DNA of 17,833 nucleotides from a bacterium (GTDB lineage Bacteria; Spirochaetota; UBA4802; UBA5550), in assembly GCA_024224995.1 (NCBI GenBank), contig JAAENB010000692.1:1-17833 (forward strand), read 5' to 3'. Shown here piece after piece: positions 1 to 6,511 of this stretch. A program made the translations under genes and the position numbers. The notes below the pieces were generated by a model that did not search any database, was not told the DNA's origin, and saw only the letters and a list, made by a program, of their open reading frames with translations. Every line of letters begins with the position of its first letter. The first letter of the stretch is position 1.

Positions 1-903
1 AATTGGGGAATAGGAGTGCGATATAATTTTACCCAGGCATCTTCAACGAAGCGGGAAGTCTCCTACCTGAAGAACCGTCTTTACGGCCTTGAGCACGGGC
101 TCTCAACCACAGAAGGAAAACTCGATAAAACCCGCGGCGAGTTAGCCAATACCCGCGGTGAACTTGATTCCACCAGGGGAGAACTGGCCGATACCAAAGG
201 CCGCCTTATTGATACCGAAGGAAAGCTCGTTAGCGCGCGGAAAGATTTGAATACCATGAAAAAGCAGCTTGATGACACCAAAGTTAACCTGGATGATACA
301 AAAAACCGGCTCCAGCGGACCAGTGAAACCCTCACAAGTAAAAAAACAGAGCTGGACAATAAGCAGCAGGAACTGAATAACGCGAAGAATATAATCAAAA
401 ATGCCTTTACCGGAAGTGAGCGGCAAAAAGAAGAGAAAAAACTGGCAAAACGCCAGGAGAAGCTGAACAAGGAAATATCCTTTTTAAAAAGAGAAAAGGC
501 AGCACTTGAAAAAAGAAACAAAGTGGAGAAAGTAAAACGAAAGGATCTGAAAATAAAATGTGAAAGCAGGCGGGGAATAATAAACGCGTCTGGCTACTGC
601 GTCTGCCGTAAAGGTGAAAAATGGAACGATAACCGGAGCAGTTGTATCTGCTTAAAAGGATACAAACTGAATAGCTCAAGCAACCGCTGCGAACCCTGTA
701 AAATAATAAATTATTACGGCCAGTGCCGGGAAGGCTGCTACAACGGAGAAGTAAGAAGCCGCTTAAAAAGCGGGCCCCACACCTATGTATGCATTAAACG
801 ATGCCGCAAGAAACACGAAACCTGGTCAAAGCGGAAGGGCTCTTGCGTGTGTAGAGACGGGTATTCCCGGGGGAAGAGTGGGGAGTGCGAATCACGGAGG
901 TAG
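1..903 (+). CDS. Partial outer-membrane-type protein: barrel end, coiled coil, Cys-rich tail
   Basis: The frame is open to the left edge, so the gene starts outside the window; the GTG at 16 is probably internal. The first visible residues (NWGIGVRYNF) look like the last strand of an outer-membrane beta-barrel: alternating hydrophobics ending in Phe. Next comes a long coiled coil (about nt 110-555) with clear 7-residue repeats of the type GELxxTR; at DNA level these are imperfect 21-nt tandem units between 109 and 234. From nt 559 to the end is a basic Cys-rich region with 14 cysteines, including three CxC-x2-G motifs (CVCRKG, CICLKG, CVCRDG) resembling EGF/EB-like modules. If the barrel reading is right, coil and Cys domain would hang in the periplasm, as OmpA C-terminal domains do. 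Family not recognised. It sits upstream of a TolQ-like/VWA pair and is followed by the 40-nt repeat that also follows that pair. Confidence 0.75.
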   Translation, partial: NWGIGVRYNFTQASSTKREVSYLKNRLYGLEHGLSTTEGKLDKTRGELANTRGELDSTRGELADTKGRLIDTEGKLVSARKDLNTMKKQLDDTKVNLDDTKNRLQRTSETLTSKKTELDNKQQELNNAKNIIKNAFTGSERQKEEKKLAKRQEKLNKEISFLKREKAALEKRNKVEKVKRKDLKIKCESRRGIINASGYCVCRKGEKWNDNRSSCICLKGYKLNSSSNRCEPCKIINYYGQCREGCYNGEVRSRLKSGPHTYVCIKRCRKKHETWSKRKGSCVCRDGYSRGKSGECESRR

Positions 904-942
904 GTCTTCGGCTCCGCTCAGACACCGGATGGCCGGGAAAAA
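903..942. repeat. Intergenic repeat A, copy 1
   Basis: A 40-nt sequence starting GGTCTTCGGCTCCGCTCAG and ending CCGGATGGCCGGGAAAAA. It is identical to 2983-3022 and partly repeated at 3918-3943. It begins on the last base of the stop codon of the preceding gene. The arms GGTCT and AGACaCC can pair around a 12-nt loop, so it forms a weak hairpin. No T-run follows, so it is not a standard rho-independent terminator. Confidence 0.85.
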
Positions 943-983
943 ATAGATTGGAAACTTAATAGTACTGCGAGCTGCATCTGGCT

Positions 984-1069
984 TTGAAGTAGTATGGGCT
1001 CTTTGGGTTGTGAGGACTGTTTGAGCAATGCGAGTTCCGCAGCAATCCAAAGAGCCCATACTACTTCAA
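984..1069. repeat. Long inverted repeat, 23-bp perfect stem
   Basis: Bases 984-1006 (starting TTGAAGTAGTATGGG) are the exact reverse complement of 1047-1069 (ending CATACTACTTCAA), with a 40-nt loop. The loop contains a weaker nested pairing (GGACT with AGTTCC). It lies 48 nt before the TolQ-like start codon and downstream of repeat A. It could be a MITE-like palindromic element or a 5' leader hairpin. The absence of a T-run argues against a simple terminator. Confidence 0.9.
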
Positions 1070-1100
1070 GGCCCGCGCACATGCAAAATTTAGTTTTTTG

Positions 1101-1110
1101 AGAGAGGAGT
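1101..1110 (+). promoter_or_regulatory. Ribosome binding site of the channel gene
   Basis: AGAGAGGAGT lies about 8 nt before the ATG at 1118. It is a strong Shine-Dalgarno match and fixes this start. Confidence 0.8.
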
Positions 1111-1117
1111 AATATTT

Positions 1118-1918
1118 ATGAGTCATACAAAACGAAACTGGATAGCCCTGGGAATATCGGTCGCAGTAGCGGTGGTTATTATTGCCATAATGAGTGTGTT
1201 TATGGGAGGGAAGGCTTCCGGGGATATGCTTGTGGGTAAAACATCGTCACCGTCGTATCCGTTTTCACTCCAGAATCTCATGCACCTGTTCTTTTTCATC
1301 GGGCTGGGCCAGCTGGTGGTGCGATGGATGGGAACCTATGAGGAGAATGTTTTTCTCCGGATGTCGGGATTTTTACCGGAAGAAGAGAACGCGGTGCTGG
1401 ATTCAAAAAAGGATATAGAGACGATCCGGGTAAATGTGGCGAACGCGGCAGTGCGGGGAGAAGCCTTTTTGCCGGACCTGATAAATGAGTGTGTAATCCA
1501 GTTTGGCAAGAATCATTCCGTAAGTGATACGCTCTCAGTATTAAACAGCAACCTGGATTTAAATATACACCGGCTCGATCTCCGGTATTCCATGATACGG
1601 TACATTGTATGGGCAATACCCACCTTCGGATTTATCGGCACTGTAGTAGGAATCGCCGGAGCCCTTGGCCAGCTCGATATAGTAAAATTTATGGGAGCCC
1701 AGGCCGACAAGGTAACGCAGTTCAGGGCACTAACCGCGGACCTGGGATTTGCCTTTGCCACCACCATTGTAGCTTTGACGCTTTCTGCGATCCTGGTCTT
1801 TTTGCTCCATGTTGTTCAGCGCGGGGAAGAGGAGGCGCTTAACCGGTCGGGCAAGTATGTACTGACGAATTTTATAAACCGGCTGGCAGTACAGAGCCTG
1901 CAAAAGAGCGGGGACTAA
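1118..1918 (+). CDS. MotA/TolQ/ExbB-family proton channel protein
   Basis: A 266-residue inner-membrane protein with four predicted spans: about 8-29, 52-70, 160-183 and 209-232. A cytoplasmic stretch lies between spans 2 and 3. Span 3 reads IPTFGFIGTVVGIAGALG, the hallmark Pro/Gly-rich helix of MotA/TolQ/ExbB proteins. Span 4 (DLGFAFATTIVALTLSA) carries the polar Thr pair (215-216) expected to line the proton path. Family members form oligomers around a dimer of single-span MotB/TolR/ExbD partners and turn proton flow into mechanical work. Here the partner is the next gene, 3 nt downstream, whose product also has a VWA domain. Length matches TolQ/ExbB; the long tail of Zorya ZorA is absent. 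Load and function are unknown. Confidence 0.88.
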   Translation: MSHTKRNWIALGISVAVAVVIIAIMSVFMGGKASGDMLVGKTSSPSYPFSLQNLMHLFFFIGLGQLVVRWMGTYEENVFLRMSGFLPEEENAVLDSKKDIETIRVNVANAAVRGEAFLPDLINECVIQFGKNHSVSDTLSVLNSNLDLNIHRLDLRYSMIRYIVWAIPTFGFIGTVVGIAGALGQLDIVKFMGAQADKVTQFRALTADLGFAFATTIVALTLSAILVFLLHVVQRGEEEALNRSGKYVLTNFINRLAVQSLQKSGD

Positions 1919-1921
1919 TTT

Positions 1922-2971
1922 ATGAGACGGCCGAACCGGGAAGTAACAATCTTCAATCTTTCAATGCTTGATGTAATGACCGGGGCACTGGGAGCGGTTA
2001 TGATCGTGATGATAGTGCTGCTGACCCAGAAGATCGGGGAAGAGTCGATGTCGTGCCAGGACATTAAAACAGAGCTTTCAACCACATCACAGGAACTTGT
2101 GGCATCACGGGAAAAGTTGGAAACGACGCAAAAAGAGCTGGAACAGTCAAAAACCGTGCAGGAAGCGTCTCTTGGAAAGATTGAACAGGTCACCAGGATG
2201 ATCAACTCAACAGTAGAAAATGTAAAGAGTACGGTGAACAAAATATCAACCGTGCAAAAAGAACTTTTTGCTCCCAAACCCGGGGAGGAAGAGGTTATGG
2301 CCTTTAAAATTCCCAAGAAGATTGTAATGGCAATTGATTTGTCGGGCAGTATGGACGCGAAGAATAACAAGTATAAAGAAGACCGGCTTTCCCAGGTAAA
2401 AGCGGCACTGAAAATGTTTATTGCCGGAATGGGGGGAGATTACCGCGTAGATATAGTCTTTTTCCCGGCATTCCCGGGAAATATCGATAAAGAAAAATGC
2501 CCCGGGTTTAGCATCAAGCCCGTTCTTTCAAAGAAGTGCCTGGACTTTGATTTAAAAGACGAAGCATACGATACCCGTGGACTCAGCTGTTACAAGTTCG
2601 GATACTTCGAAGGGGCCCTCAAGCCCATGGCGTCAGCAGCAAATAAGTATGCTTTTTATAAGAAAATAGCCTGTCTCAAGGCGTATCATGATACGCCAAC
2701 AGCAACAGCCCTTGAATACGTGTTATCGGCCGATATGTACAAAGACGCCCACGGGATAATCCTGTTTAGTGACGGCCGTCCCGATTCAGTAAGAAAAGAA
2801 TATATCACAACGACAGAGTTATTAAAGACCATACAAACAAAGAATAAAGATAAGAAAAAAATATTCACTGTAGGGATCGGCACTGAGTTCCGCAACCAGG
2901 AAGATTCGGAAGCGGTAGATTTTTTAAAGAAACTGGCGGAACAAAATAACGGGTTTTATATCGGGTTTTAG
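1922..2971 (+). CDS. MotB/ExbD-like transmembrane protein with periplasmic VWA domain
   Basis: 349 residues. One N-terminal span (about 13-35) begins NLSMLDVMTGALGAV; Asp17 at its start matches the proton-carrying Asp of MotB/ExbD/TolR. A coiled coil follows (about 50-115) with heptad-like repeats (KLETTQ, KELEQSK). A von Willebrand factor A domain covers about 132-349. Its MIDAS site is visible: DLSGS (139-143), Thr in DTPTATAL (258-264) and Asp284 in LFSDGRPD. Cysteines at 193, 206, 223 and 251 would be periplasmic and may form disulfides. The start is 3 nt after the channel gene stop, so the two are almost certainly co-translated. In place of the peptidoglycan-binding OmpA domain of MotB or the small periplasmic domain of TolR/ExbD, this protein ends in a metal-dependent ligand-binding domain. 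The ligand is unknown; neighbouring envelope proteins are obvious candidates. Confidence 0.87.
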   Translation: MRRPNREVTIFNLSMLDVMTGALGAVMIVMIVLLTQKIGEESMSCQDIKTELSTTSQELVASREKLETTQKELEQSKTVQEASLGKIEQVTRMINSTVENVKSTVNKISTVQKELFAPKPGEEEVMAFKIPKKIVMAIDLSGSMDAKNNKYKEDRLSQVKAALKMFIAGMGGDYRVDIVFFPAFPGNIDKEKCPGFSIKPVLSKKCLDFDLKDEAYDTRGLSCYKFGYFEGALKPMASAANKYAFYKKIACLKAYHDTPTATALEYVLSADMYKDAHGIILFSDGRPDSVRKEYITTTELLKTIQTKNKDKKKIFTVGIGTEFRNQEDSEAVDFLKKLAEQNNGFYIGF

Positions 2972-2982
2972 CTTGTACCCGG

Positions 2983-3022
2983 GGTCTTCGGCTCCGCTCA
3001 GACACCGGATGGCCGGGAAAAA
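2983..3022. repeat. Intergenic repeat A, copy 2
   Basis: Identical over 40 nt to 903-942, and placed 11 nt after the VWA gene stop. Here the flanking CCCGG lengthens the potential hairpin with AGACaCCGG. Confidence 0.85.
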
Positions 3023-3027
3023 TACGG

Positions 3028-3119
3028 AAGAAAGTTCAAAACAGGTTTAATCTCTTTCCGGGTAATTAACCCTCGGATAAAAAACCTCGAACTTCGAACC
3101 TCGAACCTGGAACTTTCTT
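3028..3119. repeat. Inverted repeat enclosing a heptanucleotide tandem repeat
   Basis: AAGAAAGTTC (3028-3037) is the reverse complement of GAACTTTCTT (3110-3119). The inner arms AGGTT (3043-3047) and AACCT (3104-3108) can also pair. The right half contains four tandem 7-mers of the form YTSGAAC (3086-3113). The right arm ends 1 nt before the AGAGGAGG ribosome binding site of the next gene, so folding could affect its translation. Confidence 0.7.
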
Positions 3120-3120
3120 A

Positions 3121-3128
3121 AGAGGAGG
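3121..3128 (+). promoter_or_regulatory. Ribosome binding site of the secreted repeat protein
   Basis: AGAGGAGG is a near-perfect anti-16S match, 5 nt before the ATG at 3134. It supports that start. Confidence 0.8.
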
Positions 3129-3133
3129 CATTT

Positions 3134-3913
3134 ATGAGAAAAAATATAATCGGAATTTCGCTGGTATTGGGTTTGCTCTTCCTGTTAAGCGCGCTGGCAG
3201 TGGCTGGAGGCGGATTATTTTCGAAATCATCGGCAAACGGGAAATATTATGATCTTATACAGGTGGTAAACTGCCCAAAGGATAAGGCCCGGTATGGAGC
3301 GTATAAAGATTACGGCGTCTGGGGAGGAGACACCCTGTGCGGCCACTTTATACCGGAGGGCTACCTGGTCTGGGTATCACCGGACTGGTTTCTCTGGAAA
3401 AATTCAAGGGACGCCTGGAAGCATAAGAACAAGCGGGCGCACGATAAACCGGCAAAAAAAGAGAAAGATATTTCCCGGAACAAGCAGGTTCCCTCACGGG
3501 CATCGGTAAACGGTAAGTACGCTCATTTGATTCAGATGCTCCATTGCCCGGCCGATAAAGGGACTTATAAAAATTACACTGAATACGGCTATTGGTCCGG
3601 CGGCTCATGGTGCGGCACAAAAGGGAAGGGCGGATACTGGGTCTGGGTAAAACCCTATTGGTATATCTGGAAGAAGAAAGTAAAAGATGATACGGAAATT
3701 TCTCAAAAAGGTCTTGGCAATAAAGACGCTTCAGTAAATGGAAAGTACTCAAAATTATTACAGGTATTACGCTGCGACGATGATAAATCTTCTTACGGAG
3801 CTTTTTACGAATACGGCTACTATGGAGGCGGCGCGTGGTGCAGCCAGCAGGGCAAAGGCGGCTACTGGATCTGGGTAAGCCCAAACTGGTATATCTGGAA
3901 GAATAAGAAATGA
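3134..3913 (+). CDS. Secreted protein with three aromatic two-cysteine repeats
   Basis: 259 residues. A signal peptide (KN then a hydrophobic core, likely cut after ALAVA near residue 24) is followed by three homologous domains at about 33-89, 123-180 and 199-256. They are joined by charged linkers rich in Lys. Each repeat follows the pattern NGKYxxLxQxxxC, then YGxxxxYGxW/Y and GGxxxC, ending GYxxWVxPxWxxW. Each has one Cys pair 22 residues apart (47/69, 138/160, 214/236), presumably a disulfide. Conserved Trp/Tyr/Gly suggest a small beta-rich ligand- or glycan-binding fold; this is inference. I do not recognise a named family. It follows the VWA gene and could be a soluble partner or ligand of the trans-envelope complex. 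It carries its own strong ribosome binding site and is followed by the third repeat A copy. Confidence 0.85.
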   Translation: MRKNIIGISLVLGLLFLLSALAVAGGGLFSKSSANGKYYDLIQVVNCPKDKARYGAYKDYGVWGGDTLCGHFIPEGYLVWVSPDWFLWKNSRDAWKHKNKRAHDKPAKKEKDISRNKQVPSRASVNGKYAHLIQMLHCPADKGTYKNYTEYGYWSGGSWCGTKGKGGYWVWVKPYWYIWKKKVKDDTEISQKGLGNKDASVNGKYSKLLQVLRCDDDKSSYGAFYEYGYYGGGAWCSQQGKGGYWIWVSPNWYIWKNKK

Positions 3914-3917
3914 CCCG

Positions 3918-3943
3918 GGTCTTCGGCTCCGCTCAGACACCGG
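3918..3943. repeat. Intergenic repeat A, copy 3 (shortened)
   Basis: The first 26 nt match copies 1 and 2, then GAAGAA follows. Compared with the full copies, the 8 nt ATGGCCGG are missing between two CCGG motifs, as expected from slippage deletion. With flanking bases the copy forms the best hairpin of the three: CCCGG-GTCT pairs with AGAC-a-CCGGG (3914-3944). It lies directly after the stop of the secreted repeat gene. Confidence 0.8.
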
Positions 3944-4111
3944 GAAGAATAGGTCAGAAACTGTGGTGATACCGGGGTCTGTTTTTCGAAGATGCTCCGG
4001 GCAAGGGTCTGGTTCTGAGAGACGTTGCAGTGCAACGCCTTTACTGGCTGGTTTCAGGCCAGGGCTATGGAGATTCCGGGAAGGAGTGCGGCCCTGCGAG
4101 GGTATTCGGTA

Positions 4112-4143
4112 CGTGTAGGGGCACGGCGTGCCGTGCCCTCACG
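4112..4143. repeat. GC-rich hairpin element
   Basis: The arms GGGCACGGC (4119-4127) and GCCGTGCCC (4130-4138) pair perfectly. Outer CGTG (4112-4115) pairs with CACG (4140-4143). It resembles small REP-like palindromes seen between genes in many bacteria (from memory). No T-run follows on either strand, so a terminator role is doubtful. Confidence 0.65.
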
Positions 4144-4223
4144 GTGTTTATTTGGGATTCCCCCTCTGTGGTGTTGACCCGGGACAAATCTCCGGAAAAC
4201 CGGCCCTATTTAAAAAGAGTTTC

Positions 4224-4589
4224 TTAAGAGTCCTCTATACCAAAGGCTTTGAATGAGTCTTCCATAGCCGGGTCTACTTGAAGAGATCCAACCAGGTCCA
4301 GAAGCATAAATACTTCCAGAACAGGGATCTTTAACCCGGTGAGTCTGCAGGAGCCGCCATTTTCAGTGGCAAATTGATCAATAGCAAGGATGGCACCAAC
4401 CCCTGATGAAATAATACCGTTAAGAGCCGAAAGATCCAGGATGATTTTTTTATTCCCGTCACTAATGAGCGCTTTTACATTGTCCAGGAATCCGGGAGCA
4501 GTGGCAAGTTCTAACTTGCCTTCAATCGCTACTATAGTAACATCTTGTACCTGTTTTATCGATTGAATGTTCCCATTAAAATTAGTCAT
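4224..4589 (-). CDS. STAS-domain protein, anti-sigma factor antagonist-like
   Basis: 121 residues forming a single STAS domain. Recognisable features are VTIVAIEGKLELATAPGF near the N-terminus and the signature region KKIILDLSALNGIISSGVGAI (split 48-68), with Ser61/Ser62 at the usual phosphorylation loop before GVG. In SpoIIAA-type antagonists the loop reads DSSG; here the preceding Asp is Ile60, so phospho-regulation may differ. Such proteins act by partner switching with a serine kinase/anti-sigma factor or serve as adaptors in stressosome or chemotaxis-like modules. No kinase or phosphatase gene lies nearby, so the partner must be elsewhere. The Shine-Dalgarno sequence is weak (GTGAGC). 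It lies 66 nt downstream of the FAD oxidoreductase stop in the same direction, though the start at 4589 precedes no further gene. Confidence 0.85.
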   Translation of the reverse strand: MTNFNGNIQSIKQVQDVTIVAIEGKLELATAPGFLDNVKALISDGNKKIILDLSALNGIISSGVGAILAIDQFATENGGSCRLTGLKIPVLEVFMLLDLVGSLQVDPAMEDSFKAFGIEDS

Positions 4590-4655
4590 AATATTTGCTC
4601 ACAGGGTGATTTTTTTATGCTCAAAAAAATTAATAACATATTTTTAAGGAACTGT

Positions 4656-6374
4656 CTATAAAATTTTATCACCAATTTTCTTTTTTACCATAATGAACCA
4701 GTTTTTGAAAATAATCGCGTAGCAAAGCCGGGCACCAATACTGGCCCCGGAAATACCGGGAGAAAAAGCGTCCTGTCCCGTAAGGTAGAGCCCTTTAATT
4801 TTGGTCTTTGGACGCAGCCAGGTAGTGTCCCTGGTAAAGCGTTCCATGTCAAGGCCAATGCCGTAAGAGCTTGCTTCCCAGGCCCGGGGATTACAGCCAA
4901 TAGGAACTCCGGCCTGCCGGAAAGCCGCCTTTTTATTTTTGAGCGCGGGAATACGTTTCTTGACAATTTTTTCCAGGTTGTTCGCCAGATCCTTTTCGAA
5001 TTTTTTCTTGAATTTGGGATCGTCGCGGCATTGCTCCACCCATTTATACGGAGCTTCCGCCAGAACAATAACAGTAGATTTGTTGGGATAGCGCTCCGAA
5101 TAGGCCGAGTCCCGAGCCGAAGGGCAGAGGATGTAAGAGCAGCCTGCTTCAAAATTCATATCTTCTTTGTATTGTTTGTCCTTTGTTTCAATATCATAAG
5201 AAGTAAGATTCCAGATAATCTCCTCCGGAAGATCAATCGCTTCATTATACCCTAAAAACAGGTATAAATGAGCCGTACCCGGTTTTACCTGCTTGAATTT
5301 TTCCGGATACCCATGTTTTTCCGAAACTTCCCTGTCCAGGAGTTCCATAAAGGTAATATAGGCAGAGGCGTCGCTGATAATAAGTTTTGAACGGATCTGC
5401 TGCCCGTCTTCAAGTTCCACACCAACGGCCCGGTTATTTTCAACCAGTATTTTTTTAGCAGGAGTTTTTACCGCCAGCTGGCCTCCGGCTTTTTCAATAA
5501 CAGGGATCATGCATTCGGCAATTTGCCCGGGGCCGCCAATGGGGTAATAGGCACCGTGGGCGTAGTGGTTTAAATATATGGAATAGAGCGTAAAAGGGGC
5601 ATGAGCCGGAGTTTTACCCAGGTTGCCGTACATATAAGAAAAAGCAGAGGCTAATTTATCCGGGAATCCGAGTTCTTTGGTAATAACTTCCGTAGTAGAC
5701 TTGAACAGGTATTTTCGCCAGGTTCTACCTATAATTTTATATAGAAAATTGCGGAAAAAGACCGGAACCCAGTCGGGCATCATAAGAGTGAGCGCCCAGC
5801 CCGTGGAAGCGGTTTCAACCTTTTTTTCCAGTTTGTAATATTTTTCAATGCCGCTCTTTTTTTCATCCGAAGGGAACTGTTTGTTAATCCATTCTATGTT
5901 TTTTCCCGGGTGCGCGTACCATTCGTAACGGTCATCGCCAAAATACGCAACTTCATGGACTTCGGGCATTTCAGCCCAGTGGAGTTTTCCCCCGGTCATA
6001 TAATCCAGGGTGGGTCTAAGAACACCGCGGCCGCCGCGCTCCGGCAGCAGATCGCCAACGGAGTCGAGTCCGGAGTTCCATTCAAAACCGCCTAATTCAT
6101 GGCAGCGGGTGCAGCCGCCCGGGATCTCGCTGGATTCCAGGAGCAATACTTTCATTTTTTTTCTCCGGGCCAGAAGGGAGGCAATACCCATTCCTCCAAT
6201 TCCGGAACCGATAACTATGGCGTCCGGATTTTCCAGTAATTTTTCAGGTTTTTTATATTTATCCCCGGCAAGATTTTTTTCACCCAGGTATGGAGGAGCT
6301 TCGGGGGACTTGATCCATTCTTTGAGCTGTTGAACGAAATCTTTTGTATCGGCGTCGTTATTGTTGAAAAACAT
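4656..6374 (-). CDS. RetSat/CrtISO-like FAD-dependent oxidoreductase
   Basis: 572 residues from the ATG at 6374, chosen because GAAAGAGGTA sits 6-8 nt upstream; an ATG at 6422 would add 16 residues but has no such site. The FAD-binding dinucleotide fold shows AIVIGSGIGGMG (52-63), with Glu80 ending the second strand (VLLLE). GGCTRCHELGGFEWNSGLD (86-104) follows, typical of the CrtI/RetSat/CrtISO group. The C-terminus has LYLTGQDAFSPGISGASIGA, the group's second flavin motif (GQD...PG..GA). Characterised relatives saturate or isomerise polyenes such as carotenoids and retinol; the substrate here is unknown, and no crtB or crtE is present to imply carotenoid synthesis. A plausible promoter lies at 6440-6468. 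Length fits the family. Confidence 0.82.
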   Translation of the reverse strand: MFFNNNDADTKDFVQQLKEWIKSPEAPPYLGEKNLAGDKYKKPEKLLENPDAIVIGSGIGGMGIASLLARRKKMKVLLLESSEIPGGCTRCHELGGFEWNSGLDSVGDLLPERGGRGVLRPTLDYMTGGKLHWAEMPEVHEVAYFGDDRYEWYAHPGKNIEWINKQFPSDEKKSGIEKYYKLEKKVETASTGWALTLMMPDWVPVFFRNFLYKIIGRTWRKYLFKSTTEVITKELGFPDKLASAFSYMYGNLGKTPAHAPFTLYSIYLNHYAHGAYYPIGGPGQIAECMIPVIEKAGGQLAVKTPAKKILVENNRAVGVELEDGQQIRSKLIISDASAYITFMELLDREVSEKHGYPEKFKQVKPGTAHLYLFLGYNEAIDLPEEIIWNLTSYDIETKDKQYKEDMNFEAGCSYILCPSARDSAYSERYPNKSTVIVLAEAPYKWVEQCRDDPKFKKKFEKDLANNLEKIVKKRIPALKNKKAAFRQAGVPIGCNPRAWEASSYGIGLDMERFTRDTTWLRPKTKIKGLYLTGQDAFSPGISGASIGARLCYAIIFKNWFIMVKKKIGDKIL

Positions 6375-6439
6375 AAATATACCTCTTTCAAGAAACTTGA
6401 TTTTGCGTGGGCCTGGAAGCATCCAAAATAACGTATGAA

Positions 6440-6468
6440 AGTGTATACATGAAATTTAGAATAGTCAA
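6440..6468 (-). promoter_or_regulatory. Candidate sigma-70-type promoter of the FAD oxidoreductase
   Basis: Read on the - strand: TTGACT (6468-6463), a 17-nt spacer, then TACACT (6445-6440). An overlapping TATACA could serve as an alternative -10. It is about 65 nt upstream of the start at 6374 and the surrounding DNA is AT-rich. Confidence 0.5.
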
Positions 6469-6511
6469 GTTTTTTTATGAGCATTTCGTCACTTTTCGCC
6501 TGGGAACCGCG

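Larger units (their letters stand above)
3914..4223. other. Gene-free interval rich in short palindromes
   Basis: 310 nt between the cassette and the convergent STAS gene. It holds repeat A copy 3, a palindrome CGTTGCA-g-TGCAACG (4023-4037), and a hairpin at 4112-4143. The hairpin pairs GGGCACGGC with GCCGTGCCC across a 2-nt centre, extended by CGTG/CACG. A 65-codon frame at 4030-4227 runs through these palindromes, lacks a credible ribosome site and shows no protein-like features; I do not call it. Confidence 0.7.

Noticed and set aside
903..942. Repeat A as a rho-independent terminator
   Set aside because: The stem is imperfect and is followed by A residues, not a T-run, on the + strand.
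1118..2971. Zorya (ZorAB) defence system
   Set aside because: The channel protein lacks the long ZorA tail, the partner has a VWA instead of an OmpA-type domain, and no ZorC/D/E genes are present.
1118..2971. Flagellar stator genes motA/motB
   Set aside because: The partner lacks a peptidoglycan-binding domain and no flagellar or chemotaxis genes are nearby.
3348..3884. 178-codon - strand frame
   Set aside because: It is antisense to the three-repeat secreted protein; its composition mirrors the repeats on the coding strand.
4030..4227. 65-codon + strand frame
   Set aside because: It runs through two palindromes, has no ribosome site and shows no domain, signal or membrane pattern.
4656..6374. 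Phytoene desaturase for carotenoid synthesis
   Set aside because: The C-terminal motif and overall layout fit the RetSat/CrtISO side of the family, and no carotenoid pathway partner is in the window.
6375..6422. Upstream ATG at 6422 for the FAD oxidoreductase
   Set aside because: The ATG at 6374 has a clear ribosome site in front of it; the extra 16 residues look like leader translation.
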